DNA of 22,399 bases from an uncultured Peptococcaceae bacterium (GCA_937892995.1 CALBJS010000061.1:1-22399); one strand, 5' to 3'. Counted from the first letter of the stretch, positions 1-7,437 are shown. Notes: generated by a model from the sequence alone, not told the origin. Program-made: numbers and translations.

Positions 1-2
1 AA

Positions 3-140
3 CTAGCAGGAATTCCAGAGGGCATGGCTAGTGAGGCCTTAAGACTTGCGGCTCACAAGCTTCCAATTAAATGCAAGTTCGTTCATAAAGAGGATCAGGA
101 TGGAGAACAGGCTGGAGGTGGCGAAAATGGCGAAGAATAA
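3..140 (+). CDS. rplP: 50S ribosomal protein L16, 3' end (partial)
   Basis: This is the C-terminal part of large-subunit protein L16; the gene begins before the window. The open frame reads in from the edge with LAGIPEGMASEALRLAAHKL, followed by PIKCKFV, which is the typical L16 C-terminus. A short acidic, glycine-rich tail (EDQDGEQAGGGENGEE) follows and looks like a lineage-specific extension. The TAA stop at 138-140 lies 14 nt inside rpmC, so the two genes overlap and are probably translationally coupled. L16 followed by L29 and S17 is the usual order at the end of the S10 operon. Identification is firm from motif and context although only 45 codons are visible. Confidence 0.93.
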   Translation, partial: LAGIPEGMASEALRLAAHKLPIKCKFVHKEDQDGEQAGGGENGEE

Positions 141-327
141 GAACTTCCGTGACTTAACAGATGAAGAATTGTTAAAACAGATCGATGGTCTTAAAACGGA
201 ATTATTCAATTTGCGTTTTCAAATAGCTACTGGACAACTTGACAATCCGATGCGGATCAGAGAGGTTCGTAAAGGAATTGCCAGAGGCAAGACCATTCTC
301 CGTGAGCGCGAGCTCAAGCGTGCTTAA
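127..327 (+). CDS. rpmC: 50S ribosomal protein L29
   Basis: L29 is a small helical protein near the exit of the peptide tunnel on the large subunit, where chaperones and SRP dock. The 66-residue product starts MAKNKNFRDLTDEELLKQI and contains ELFNLRFQIATGQLDNPMRI, the family core of two long helices. The open frame extends upstream to 46, but the ATG at 127 is preferred because GGAGGTGG at 112-119 gives a well-spaced ribosome binding site and because it gives the family's usual length. It overlaps the end of rplP by 14 nt and is followed by rpsQ. Confidence 0.95.
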   Translation: MAKNKNFRDLTDEELLKQIDGLKTELFNLRFQIATGQLDNPMRIREVRKGIARGKTILRERELKRA

Positions 328-350
328 GGCAGGGAAAGGAGGCAGTAACA

Positions 351-611
351 TTGGAAAGAAAGCTTCGCAAAACAAGATCGGGAAAAGTTGTTAGCGATAA
401 GATGGATAAAACCATAGTAGTAGCCGTAGTAACAACAAAGAGACACCCTTTGTATAAAAAGATAATGAGGATTACCAAAAAATATAAAGTGCATGATGAG
501 AACAATGAAGCAAAAATTGGTGATACCGTTGTAATTATGGAGACCAGACCTCTTAGTAAAGATAAATGCTGGAGATTGGTTAAAGTTGTAGAAAAGGCGG
601 TTGTTCTCTAA
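351..611 (+). CDS. rpsQ: 30S ribosomal protein S17
   Basis: S17 binds 16S rRNA early in small-subunit assembly. The 86-residue product carries the diagnostic stretch RKTRSGKVVSDKMDKTIVVA near the N-terminus, then HPLYKKI and GDTVVIMETRPLSKDKCWRL, all features of the OB-fold family. Translation starts at TTG (351-353), supported by AAAGGAGG ending about 9 nt upstream and by the absence of a suitable ATG. The length is normal. It lies 23 nt after rpmC and 42 nt before rplN in the usual order. Some S17 proteins are longer at the C-terminus; this one stops after VEKAVVL. Confidence 0.95.
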   Translation: MERKLRKTRSGKVVSDKMDKTIVVAVVTTKRHPLYKKIMRITKKYKVHDENNEAKIGDTVVIMETRPLSKDKCWRLVKVVEKAVVL

Positions 612-653
612 AACGAGGAAATATCAAGCAGCCAGGAAAGGAGGTTCCGCCCA

Positions 654-1022
654 ATGATTCAGGTTGAATCGAGTCTTAAAGTGGGAGATAATACCGGAGC
701 AAAGAGATTGCTATGCATCCGTGTTTTGGGTGGGTCAGGACGCCGTTACGCGACTATTGGTGATGTAATTGTGGCTTCTGTTAAAGAAGCAACACCAGGG
801 GGCGTTGTCAAAAAAGGTGAAATCGTAAAAGCCGTCATAGTTCGCACAACTAAAGAAATTAAAAGAACGGACGGTTCCTATATCAAGTTTTCAGAGAATG
901 CTGCAGTTATTATTAAGGATGATAAAAGCCCGAGAGGAACCCGTATATTTGGACCGGTGGCTCGTGAGTTGAGAGAAAAGGATTATATGAAAATTGTCTC
1001 TCTGGCACCGGAAGTATTATAG
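654..1022 (+). CDS. rplN: 50S ribosomal protein L14
   Basis: L14 sits at the subunit interface and helps form an intersubunit bridge with 16S rRNA. The 122-residue product begins MIQVESSLKVGDNTGAKRLL and contains VKKGEIVKAVIVRT and NAAVIIKDDKSPRGTRIFGP, the family signature. Its length is exactly typical. ATG at 654 follows a strong GGAAAGGAGG site at 635-644. In this lineage L14 opens the spc gene set, but no promoter is evident in the 42-nt gap, so transcription probably runs through from the S10 operon. Confidence 0.96.
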   Translation: MIQVESSLKVGDNTGAKRLLCIRVLGGSGRRYATIGDVIVASVKEATPGGVVKKGEIVKAVIVRTTKEIKRTDGSYIKFSENAAVIIKDDKSPRGTRIFGPVARELREKDYMKIVSLAPEVL

Positions 1023-1052
1023 GAACACATGTCGGACGGAGGTGAAGAAAAT

Positions 1053-1397
1053 ATGGCCGCCGAAAAAGTGAAGGTAAACGTCAAAAAAGGCGACATGGTT
1101 ATGGTTATTACCGGAAAAGACGCTGGAAAAAAGGGTAAAGTACTTCAAGTGATTCCCGATAAGAGTAGAGTTGTTGTAGAAAAGGTGAATACCGTTAAGA
1201 AACACCAGAAACCTACTAAGGATATTCCTCAAGGTGGAATTATGGAGCAGGAAGCCCCGATTCATAGCTCAAATGTGATGCTTTACTGTACAGAGTGCAA
1301 CTCTGTAACTAGAAAAAGTATTAAGATAACTGGAGAAGGAAAAGTAAGGGTCTGCAAGAAATGTGGACACAACTTGCCAGATAAAAATAAGAAGTAA
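1053..1397 (+). CDS. rplX: 50S ribosomal protein L24 with C-terminal zinc-ribbon cysteines
   Basis: L24 is one of the two assembly initiators of the large subunit. The 114-residue product has the N-terminal KOW motif (KKGDMVMVITGKDAGKKGKV, residues 11-30), then VVEKVNTVKKHQKPT and GGIMEQEAPIHSSNVML. The ATG at 1053 is chosen over the one at 1029 because GGAGGTGAA at 1037-1045 is correctly placed for 1053. The C-terminus holds C79-x2-C82 and C101-x2-C104, a pattern expected to bind zinc. Many L24 proteins keep only part of this pattern, so the complete set is worth noting. It lies between rplN and rplE as usual. Confidence 0.95.
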   Translation: MAAEKVKVNVKKGDMVMVITGKDAGKKGKVLQVIPDKSRVVVEKVNTVKKHQKPTKDIPQGGIMEQEAPIHSSNVMLYCTECNSVTRKSIKITGEGKVRVCKKCGHNLPDKNKK

Positions 1398-1418
1398 TTC
1401 CGGAAGGGAGGTACTCTG

Positions 1419-1958
1419 GTGACCCGCTTAAAAGATTTTTATAAAAGTGAGATAACCCCAGCACTACAGAAAAGATTTAACTATAAAAACATTATGCAAA
1501 CTCCACGCTTGGAAAAAGTGGTTATTAATATTGGTTTAGGAGAAGCAATCCAAAATCCTAAGGCTATTGACTCCGCAGTCGAAGATATCATGACGATCGC
1601 CGGCCAGAAACCCGTGGTGACTAGGGCCAAAAGGTCTATAGCAGCTTTTAAAGTACGTGCGGGAATGCCTATTGGTGCAAAAGTCACTTTAAGAGGGGAC
1701 AGAATGTATGAATTCGTCGATAGGCTTTTAAATGTAGCACTTCCCCGTGTTAGGGATTTCCAGGGAGTATCCGGTAAATCATTTGATGGCCGGGGAAATT
1801 ATTCCTTAGGAATTAAAGAGCAACTTATCTTTCCCGAGATAAACTACGATAAAATCGATAAAATCAGGGGCATGGATGTTGTCTTCGTGACAACCGCCAG
1901 GACTGATGAGGAGGCAAAAGAGCTTCTCAAAGGATTCGGAATGCCGTTTCGTGACTAG
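1419..1958 (+). CDS. rplE: 50S ribosomal protein L5
   Basis: L5 binds 5S rRNA and contacts the P-site tRNA and protein S13. The 179-residue product, normal for the family, contains QTPRLEKVVINIGLGEA near the N-terminus, then AKRSIAAFKVRAGMPIGAKV, LPRVRDFQG and YSLGIKEQLIFPEINYDK, followed by the C-terminal VFVTTARTDEEAKELLKGFG. Translation starts at GTG (1419-1421), with GGAAGGGAGG at 1402-1411 as the ribosome binding site. It sits 21 nt after rplX and 20 nt before rpsN. Confidence 0.96.
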   Translation: MTRLKDFYKSEITPALQKRFNYKNIMQTPRLEKVVINIGLGEAIQNPKAIDSAVEDIMTIAGQKPVVTRAKRSIAAFKVRAGMPIGAKVTLRGDRMYEFVDRLLNVALPRVRDFQGVSGKSFDGRGNYSLGIKEQLIFPEINYDKIDKIRGMDVVFVTTARTDEEAKELLKGFGMPFRD

Positions 1959-1978
1959 ATTTTAAGGAGGCTTTAATT

Positions 1979-2164
1979 ATGGCCAAAAAGTCGATGATGG
2001 TTCGTCAATCGCGCAAACCGAAATATTCTGTACGTTGGCATAATCGTTGTAAAGTATGTGGTCGCCCACATGCCTATATGCGCAAATTTGGAATATGTAG
2101 GATATGCTTCAGAGAACTGGCTTACAAAGGCGAATTGCCTGGAATAACCAAGGCTAGTTGGTAA
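1979..2164 (+). CDS. rpsN: 30S ribosomal protein S14, zinc-binding short (type Z) form
   Basis: S14 helps form the head of the small subunit. At 61 residues this is the short zinc-binding form, not the roughly 90-residue cysteine-free form. The four zinc ligands are C24-x2-C27 and C40-x2-C43 (CKVCGRPHAYMRKFGICRIC). The C-terminus FRELAYKGELPGITKASW is diagnostic. ATG at 1979 follows AAGGAGG at 1965-1971. It overlaps no neighbour and is 29 nt before the chosen rpsH start. A second, zinc-independent S14 is often found elsewhere in Firmicutes, but none is in this window. Confidence 0.97.
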   Translation: MAKKSMMVRQSRKPKYSVRWHNRCKVCGRPHAYMRKFGICRICFRELAYKGELPGITKASW

Positions 2165-2193
2165 GCAGAATTGGAGAAAGGGGGAAAACTTCA

Positions 2194-2595
2194 GTGTCAT
2201 TAACATCTGATCCTATCGCCGATTTCTTGACACGGATCCGTAATGCCGGGATGGTTTACCACGACAAGGTAGAAATACCCGGATCAAATATCAAGAAAGC
2301 ACTGGCCGAATTATTGAAACAAGAAGGATTTATCAAGGATTATGAATATATTGAAGACAACAAACAGGGAGTTTTGAGACTATACCTGAAATATGGTCCT
2401 AACCGAGAGAGAGTCATTACCGGCTTGAAGCGGATTAGCCGCCCTGGTTTACGTGTCTATGCTAAAAAAGATCAGATTCCTAAAGTTCTTGGGGGTCTGG
2501 GAGTTGCTGTAATATCTACCTCCAAAGGCATAATGCCTGACAGACAGGCACGCAGTGAAGGTTTAGGTGGAGAAGTTATTTGCTATATTTGGTAA
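2194..2595 (+). CDS. rpsH: 30S ribosomal protein S8
   Basis: S8 is a primary 16S rRNA binder in the small-subunit platform and often a translational repressor of the spc operon. The product begins SLTSDPIADFLTRIRNAG, the family N-terminus, and ends STSKGIMPDRQARSEGLGG then EVICYIW, the family C-terminal signature. The open frame extends back to 2158, but the GTG at 2194 is preferred: it gives the usual 133 residues, and GGAGAAAGGGGG at 2173-2184 is correctly placed ahead of it. Codon 1 is therefore GTG. It lies between rpsN and rplF. Confidence 0.94.
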   Translation: MSLTSDPIADFLTRIRNAGMVYHDKVEIPGSNIKKALAELLKQEGFIKDYEYIEDNKQGVLRLYLKYGPNRERVITGLKRISRPGLRVYAKKDQIPKVLGGLGVAVISTSKGIMPDRQARSEGLGGEVICYIW

Positions 2596-2613
2596 AGGAT
2601 GGAGGTGTAGAAT

Positions 2614-3153
2614 ATGTCTCGAATTGGTAGAAAACCTATTACCATTCCCAATGGGGTGGAAATCAACCAGGAAGGTAATTTTATAACTGTTAAAGGACCC
2701 AAGGGAACTCTCGTTAGAGAATTCCGGCCGGAAATAAACATTTCCATTGAAGGAAATACAATCAACGTAATTCGTAGTAGTGATCAGCCTTTACATCGTT
2801 CCCTCCATGGTTTAACCCGTTCCCTTCTTTCTAATATGGTCGAAGGTGTAACTAATGGATTTAGCAAGAATTTAGATCTTGTAGGAGTTGGTTACCGTGC
2901 TTCTCTACAAGGCAAGAAGCTTGTAATGGCCGTTGGAAAATCCCATCCTGTGGAAATGGAACCATGGGAAGGTATAGAGATAGAGGTTCCTGCACCGAAT
3001 AAGGTGATTGTTAAGGGAATCGACAAAGAAAAGATAGGTATTTTTGCAGCTAATATTCGTGGACAGCGTCCACCGGAACCATATAAAGGCAAAGGTATCA
3101 AATACGAGAATGAATACATCCGTCGCAAGGAAGGAAAAGCCGGCGGTAAGTAA
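2614..3153 (+). CDS. rplF: 50S ribosomal protein L6
   Basis: L6 lies near the factor-binding site and supports the sarcin-ricin loop. The 179-residue product starts MSRIGRKPITIPNGVEI and contains VKGPKGTLVREF, the family repeat region, and NMVEGVTNGFSKNLDLVGVG. The C-terminal domain ends with NIRGQRPPEPYKGKGIKY then ENEYIRRKEGKAGGK, the L6 signature. ATG at 2614 follows GGATGGAGGTG at 2597-2607. Length and order are normal. Confidence 0.97.
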   Translation: MSRIGRKPITIPNGVEINQEGNFITVKGPKGTLVREFRPEINISIEGNTINVIRSSDQPLHRSLHGLTRSLLSNMVEGVTNGFSKNLDLVGVGYRASLQGKKLVMAVGKSHPVEMEPWEGIEIEVPAPNKVIVKGIDKEKIGIFAANIRGQRPPEPYKGKGIKYENEYIRRKEGKAGGK

Positions 3154-3199
3154 GAAGGTAAGGGCAAAATCTCTTGCCGTATAGAAAGGGTGAAATAGC

Positions 3200-3568
3200 T
3201 TGATCAAAAGAACTGACCGCAGGAAAATTCTTAAGCAGAAGCATAAAAGCGTTCGCAAGAGAATTCATGGAACTGCTGAAAGACCACGCATGGCGGTGTT
3301 CAGAAGTTTAAATCATATCTATGCTCAAGTAATCAATGATGACCTTGGTATAACCCTGACAGCGGCTTCTTCATTGGATCCTGAATTTAAGGGTACAGAC
3401 CTTTCGGGTGGCAACATCGAAGGAGCTAAAAAAGTAGGAGAACTGATTGCTAAAAAGGCTCTGGACAAGGGAATAAACAAAGTGGTTTATGACCGTGGTG
3501 GAAGTCTTTATCATGGTAGGATAGCGGCCCTGGCAAATTCGGCACGTGAAGCCGGACTTGACTTCTAA
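3200..3568 (+). CDS. rplR: 50S ribosomal protein L18
   Basis: L18 binds 5S rRNA together with L5 and attaches it to the central protuberance. The 122-residue product has an arginine/lysine-rich N-terminus (RRKILKQKHKSVRKRI), then GTAERPRMAVFRSLNHIYAQ and VVYDRGGSLYHGRIAALANS, ending AREAGLDF, the canonical C-terminus. Translation starts at TTG (3200-3202); the ribosome binding site GAAAGGGTG at 3183-3191 is weaker than those of neighbouring genes. It is 46 nt after rplF and 19 nt before rpsE. Confidence 0.95.
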   Translation: MIKRTDRRKILKQKHKSVRKRIHGTAERPRMAVFRSLNHIYAQVINDDLGITLTAASSLDPEFKGTDLSGGNIEGAKKVGELIAKKALDKGINKVVYDRGGSLYHGRIAALANSAREAGLDF

Positions 3569-3587
3569 AGAAAAGGAGGGAATATCA

Positions 3588-4088
3588 TTGCAAAATATTG
3601 ATCCTAGTAAACTGGAGCTTACTGAAAGAATAGTGCATATCTCTCGTGTTGCCAAAGTTGTCAAAGGCGGAAGACGTTTTAGCTTCAGTGCTTTGGTTGT
3701 AGTTGGAGACGATAATGGTACTGTCGGAGCAGGATTAGGTAAAGCTACCGAGGTCCCCGAAGCTATTCGTAAAGGAATAGAAGATGCCAAGAAAAACCTT
3801 ATTTCCATCCCTATGAAAGGAACAACTATTCCCCATCCGATTATTGGGCGGTTTGGAGCAGGACGAGTTCTTTTAAAACCGGCTGCCAAAGGTACCGGAG
3901 TTATTGCCGGCGGACCGGTCCGTGCGGTGTTGGAAGTGGCAGGGGTAAAAGATATACTCACTAAATCATTAGGAACTGCTAATCCTCATAATGTTGTAAA
4001 TGCGACTATGAATGGTTTAAAAGAATTAAAAAGAGAAAATGAAGTAGCCAAGATGCGTGGCAAAACAGTAGAAGAAATCCTTGGGTAA
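3588..4088 (+). CDS. rpsE: 30S ribosomal protein S5
   Basis: S5 shapes the mRNA entry channel and decoding accuracy. The 166-residue product contains ERIVHISRVAKVVKGGRRFS, the double-stranded-RNA-binding-like N-terminal domain, then VVGDDNGTVGAGLGKATEVP and the C-terminal GVIAGGPVRAVLEVAGVKDI. The TTG at 3588 is chosen because AAAGGAGGG at 3572-3580 is correctly spaced; the open frame upstream to 3546 overlaps rplR and is unlikely. The C-terminus MRGKTVEEILG is a normal ending, so the gene is intact although an unusual structured repeat begins directly after its TAA. Confidence 0.95.
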   Translation: MQNIDPSKLELTERIVHISRVAKVVKGGRRFSFSALVVVGDDNGTVGAGLGKATEVPEAIRKGIEDAKKNLISIPMKGTTIPHPIIGRFGAGRVLLKPAAKGTGVIAGGPVRAVLEVAGVKDILTKSLGTANPHNVVNATMNGLKELKRENEVAKMRGKTVEEILG

Positions 4089-4244
4089 CGGCCACGGACG
4101 ACGGCACACGATGTGCCTAGTGTCGAATGTGTCAGGATGGCATAACATTCGACTGGCCTAATGCCGTGGTGTCATGGATGACAAAGAGCGGTAAGGCCAC
4201 AGATGGCAGGAAATATCATGATAGGTACTGTGTAAAGTAAGGAG
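4089..4244 (+). repeat. Structured intergenic repeat, copy A, in the rpmD slot
   Basis: This non-coding stretch begins at the base after the rpsE stop. Its first 10 nt match the first 10 nt of copy B (10645) at 9 of 10 positions. The 41 nt at 4154-4194 match 10655-10695 at 37 of 41 positions, and the last 15 nt (GTGTAAAGTAAGGAG, 4230-4244) match 10880-10894 exactly. Copy A carries a 55-nt insert (4099-4153) that copy B lacks. It can fold as a three-way junction: stem 1 CCACGG 4092-4097 with CCGTGG 4164-4169; stem 2 GGCACA 4103-4108 with TGTGCC 4112-4117; stem 3 GTCGAATGT 4122-4130 with ACATTCGAC 4145-4153. A fourth hairpin is TGTCA-TGGA-TGACA at 4170-4183. No L30 (rpmD) frame is present. The right end supplies the rplO ribosome binding site. 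Its function is unknown. Confidence 0.75.
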
Positions 4245-4253
4245 GTGTCCGTA

Positions 4254-4697
4254 ATGAAACTCCATGAACTTAAGCCTGCAGAAGGTTCTACGAAGGCACG
4301 CAAACGTGTTGGACGTGGTAGTGGCTCCGGATTAGGAAACACATCCGGTAGAGGCGATAAAGGCCAAAAATCACGTTCAGGCGGAGGTGTTCGTCCTGGA
4401 TTTGAGGGTGGTCAGATGCCGCTGATTCGCAGACTGCCCAAACGCGGCTTTACTAATATTTTCAGCAAAGAATATACAGTAATTAATGTTTCCGATTTGG
4501 AAGAAAGATTTGAAGCAGGGGCTGAGGTTACGATCGAATCCCTTTTCGACACCGGATTGGTCAAAAAGGTTAAAGATGGTGTTAAAATTCTGGGAGATGG
4601 GGAATTAACCAAGTCACTTACTGTAAAAGTGCAGAAGGTAAGCAAAACAGCAGCGGAAAAAATTACTGCTGCCGGTGGAAAAGTAGAGGTGGAATAA
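4254..4697 (+). CDS. rplO: 50S ribosomal protein L15
   Basis: L15 is a late-assembly large-subunit protein with a long N-terminal extension running into the rRNA core. The 147-residue product starts MKLHELKPAEGSTKARKRVG, then has the glycine/arginine-rich segment RGSGSGLGNTSGRGDKGQKS and GFEGGQMPLIRRLPKRGF, all diagnostic. The ATG at 4254 is preferred to the in-frame GTG at 4245 because the AAGGAGG site at 4239-4245 would otherwise overlap the start. In most bacteria rpmD lies directly upstream; here the upstream 165 bp is a structured repeat. Its stop codon is one base before the secY start codon. Confidence 0.96.
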   Translation: MKLHELKPAEGSTKARKRVGRGSGSGLGNTSGRGDKGQKSRSGGGVRPGFEGGQMPLIRRLPKRGFTNIFSKEYTVINVSDLEERFEAGAEVTIESLFDTGLVKKVKDGVKILGDGELTKSLTVKVQKVSKTAAEKITAAGGKVEVE

Positions 4698-4698
4698 A

Positions 4699-5988
4699 TT
4701 GATATTTGAGACCCTGAGAGATGCGTGGAAAGTTCCAAGCATTAGGAAGAAAATAGGGTTCACCCTGCTTATGCTCCTAGTTTTCAGGATTGGGGCTCAT
4801 ATACCGATTCCATTCATGGATCGTGAACTGCTTAAAGAAATGATGGGTAGTGGAGGACTGTTTGAATTCTTCAATACTTTCTCCGGTGGTTCTCTGAAAC
4901 GATTTTCGGTATTTGCCTTAAGTATCATGCCCTATATCACGGCTTCGATTATCATCCAGCTCCTGACAGTTGTTATTCCCTATCTGGAAAGATTGTCCAA
5001 AGAAGGAGAAGAAGGCCGAAAGAAAATTGTTCAGTATATTCGCTATGGTACGGTAGCCTTAGGCTTTGTGAATGGTTTTGGGCTTACCGTGGGTTTAAGA
5101 GGGGCCTTGTTAATTCCGGATCCCGCACTTAAATACCCGATCTATTTTATGATTGCTTTAGTCTTAACAGCAGGGACAGCTTTCCTGATGTGGCTGGGCG
5201 AACAAATCACCGAAAGAGGCATCGGCAATGGTATTTCTTTAATAATATTTGCCGGTATCGTTGCCGGAGTACCTGATGCAATCAAATATCTGGTGAACCT
5301 TCTAAGTGTCGGTGAAATCAGCTGGTTCTCAATTTTGGGATTGCTGGTTATCGCGGCTCTGATTATAGCAGGTGTAGTATTCATCCAAGAAGGACAGAGA
5401 AGAATTCCTGTCCAGTATGCTAAAAGGGTAGTTGGACGTCGAGTCTATGGTGGACAAAGCTCGCATATACCTTTAAAGGTTAACCAAGCAGGTGTTATTC
5501 CCATAATCTTTGGTATCTCTTTAATGGCTTTTCCAGCTACTATAGCCACTTGGTTGCCGCAGACCTCGGGTTTTGCGATGTTTGCCAATAAGTGGATGAC
5601 CATGAATGGCTCGGTTTACTCTATTCCTTATCTTGTGATGTATGCTTTATTGATTATTTTCTTCACCTATTTTTATACAGGAATTACTTTTAATCCTGTG
5701 GATGTAGCGGAAAATCTTAAGAAGTATGGTGGCTTTATCCCTGGGATTCGTCCTGGACGCCCGACTTCGGATTATCTATTTAAAATCTTAGGTAAGGTTA
5801 CCCTAGCCGGTGGGCTTTTTCTAGCACTGATTGCCGTTCTTCCTAGCTTGGTCATCGGGCTTACCGGAATACAGAATATATATCTAGGAGGAACATCTCT
5901 TTTGATCGTTGTAAGTGTTGCTTTAGATACAATGAAACAGATGGAAGCTCAACTCATGCAACGTCACTATCAAGGATTTTTGAAGTAA
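4699..5988 (+). CDS. secY: Protein translocase channel subunit SecY
   Basis: SecY forms the membrane channel for protein export and membrane insertion with SecE and SecG, driven by SecA or the ribosome. The 429-residue product has about ten hydrophobic segments. It contains the channel region MPYITASIIIQLLTVVIPYL (77-96), the signature GEQITERGIGNGISLIIFAG (167-186), the cytosolic loop QEGQRRIPVQYAKRVVGRR, and FNPVDVAENLKKYGGFIPGI followed by RPG. Length is normal. Translation starts at TTG (4699-4701) just after the rplO stop; the ribosome binding site AGAGGTGG (4685-4692) lies inside the end of rplO, suggesting coupled translation. Confidence 0.97.
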   Translation: MIFETLRDAWKVPSIRKKIGFTLLMLLVFRIGAHIPIPFMDRELLKEMMGSGGLFEFFNTFSGGSLKRFSVFALSIMPYITASIIIQLLTVVIPYLERLSKEGEEGRKKIVQYIRYGTVALGFVNGFGLTVGLRGALLIPDPALKYPIYFMIALVLTAGTAFLMWLGEQITERGIGNGISLIIFAGIVAGVPDAIKYLVNLLSVGEISWFSILGLLVIAALIIAGVVFIQEGQRRIPVQYAKRVVGRRVYGGQSSHIPLKVNQAGVIPIIFGISLMAFPATIATWLPQTSGFAMFANKWMTMNGSVYSIPYLVMYALLIIFFTYFYTGITFNPVDVAENLKKYGGFIPGIRPGRPTSDYLFKILGKVTLAGGLFLALIAVLPSLVIGLTGIQNIYLGGTSLLIVVSVALDTMKQMEAQLMQRHYQGFLK

Positions 5989-6003
5989 GGAGGGGCTTAA
6001 AAG

Positions 6004-6651
6004 ATGCGCATAATACTCATGGGCCCTCCTGGGGCAGGGAAAGGGACACAGGCCGAGCTGCTCATCAAACATTATAAAATCCCTCATATCTCAACCGGGG
6101 ATATGTTCAGGGCAGCTATTAAAGAACAAACTCCTCTGGGCATGAAGGCCAAGGAATATATGGACTCCGGTGCCTTGGTTCCAGATGAAGTCACAATTGG
6201 GATTGTGGCTGACAGATTAGCCCAGGCTGACTGTTATAACGGCTTCCTTCTGGACGGGTTTCCCCGTACGGCTGCCCAGGCGGATGCTTTAGCCAAGATC
6301 TTAAGCGACTTGAATATGGGCCTTGATGGAGTGATAAACATTGAGACAGATGATGCTACCCTTTTAGAAAGGCTCACAGGGAGAAGGGTATGTAAGCAAT
6401 GTGGTGCAACTTTTCATACCGTGTTTAATCCTCCCCGAGACCAGGGAGTGTGTGACAAATGTGGTGACGAGCTTTACCAACGTAGTGATGATACCTTAGA
6501 AACAGCTCAAAATCGCCTAAAGGTCTATAACGATCAGACTGAGCCTTTAATTGCTTATTATAGCGAACAGGGTCTGCTTAAAAGAACCGAAGGTGATCAA
6601 GAAATAGAACAGGTCTTCCGTAATATTCTTGACGTTTTGGAGTACCAGTAA
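6004..6651 (+). CDS. adk: Adenylate kinase, zinc-binding long form
   Basis: This cytosolic enzyme interconverts ATP + AMP and 2 ADP. The 215-residue product has the P-loop GPPGAGKGTQ (residues 7-16), the AMP-binding region HISTGDMFRAAIKEQTPLG, the DGFPRT motif (84-89) and LTGRRVC at the start of the LID domain. The LID carries four cysteines, C130-x2-C133 and C150-x2-C153, the zinc-binding form common in Gram-positive bacteria. ATG at 6004 follows AAGGAGGGG at 5987-5995. It lies 15 nt after secY, and its TAA shares a base with the map ATG, so the pair is coupled. Confidence 0.97.
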   Translation: MRIILMGPPGAGKGTQAELLIKHYKIPHISTGDMFRAAIKEQTPLGMKAKEYMDSGALVPDEVTIGIVADRLAQADCYNGFLLDGFPRTAAQADALAKILSDLNMGLDGVINIETDDATLLERLTGRRVCKQCGATFHTVFNPPRDQGVCDKCGDELYQRSDDTLETAQNRLKVYNDQTEPLIAYYSEQGLLKRTEGDQEIEQVFRNILDVLEYQ

Positions 6652-7397
6652 TGATCGAACTTAAAAATAAGGAGCAGCTTGATCGGATGCGCACAGCTAG
6701 CCGAATAGTGGCTGAAGTTCTAGAGATCATGAAAGAGATGGTCAAACCGGGAGTAACCACAGAACAGCTTGATAGGTCTGCTGAACAGCACATCCTTAAA
6801 TACGGTGCATTACCTGCCTTCAAAGGTTATAACGGATTCCCCGCCACCTTATGTACATCAGTAAATGAAGAAGTGGTACATGGAATTCCTGGTTTAAGGG
6901 CCCTGAGAAATGGTGATATTATCAGTATTGATTGTGGTGCGATATACGATGGTTATGTTGGAGATTCAGCTATTACACTGCCGGTTGGCGAGATCAGCGA
7001 AGAATGCTACAAGCTTCTGGCAGTCTGCGAGGAATCACTTAAGCTGGGTATTGTTAAAGCCCGCAAAGGAAACCGTCTTTTTGATATTTCCCATACTGTT
7101 CAGTCTTATGTAGAGAAAAATGGGATGTCGGTAGTACGGGACTATGTGGGCCATGGAATAGGAAGAAGAATGCACGAAGAACCACAAATACCCAATTTTG
7201 GCAAACCCGGCAGGGGGCCGAGACTCGAGATAGGAATGGCCCTGGCGATAGAACCCATGGTGAACTTAGGAGGCTACCAAGTAGAATCTCTTGAGGACGG
7301 ATGGACAGTAGTGACTAAAGATCGCCGAGCCTCGGCGCATTTTGAACACACAGTGGCTATAACTGAAAACGGCCCCGAAATACTAACTCGAATTTAA
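6651..7397 (+). CDS. map: Type I methionine aminopeptidase
   Basis: This enzyme removes the initiator methionine from nascent proteins near the ribosome exit. The 248-residue product keeps all five metal ligands of the family: D94 and D105 (in SIDCGAIYDGYVGDSAITL), H168 (YVGHGIGRRMHEEP), E201 (LAIEPMVN) and E232 (AHFEHTVAIT). The substrate-binding histidine H77 is in VNEEVVHGIP. It has no N-terminal zinc-finger extension. The ATG overlaps the last base of the adk stop. It is followed 40 nt later by infA; the KOW-domain gene found between map and infA in some Firmicutes is not present. Confidence 0.97.
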   Translation: MIELKNKEQLDRMRTASRIVAEVLEIMKEMVKPGVTTEQLDRSAEQHILKYGALPAFKGYNGFPATLCTSVNEEVVHGIPGLRALRNGDIISIDCGAIYDGYVGDSAITLPVGEISEECYKLLAVCEESLKLGIVKARKGNRLFDISHTVQSYVEKNGMSVVRDYVGHGIGRRMHEEPQIPNFGKPGRGPRLEIGMALAIEPMVNLGGYQVESLEDGWTVVTKDRRASAHFEHTVAITENGPEILTRI

Positions 7398-7437
7398 GGC
7401 TCTACCGGATATGAATGTCAAAGGAGGGAAATGCTTA

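Noticed and set aside
1029..1052. An upstream ATG start for rplX.
   Set aside because: The strong GGAGGTGAA site lies inside this segment and is correctly placed for the ATG at 1053.
3371..3961. A 196-codon open frame on the minus strand across rplR and rpsE.
   Set aside because: It mirrors conserved genes on the plus strand, and its low-complexity composition fits a shadow frame.
4089..4253. A decayed rpmD pseudogene in the rpsE-rplO gap.
   Set aside because: No frame shows the L30 N-terminal pattern or any string of L30-like residues, and the stretch is better explained by the repeat shared with 10645-10894.
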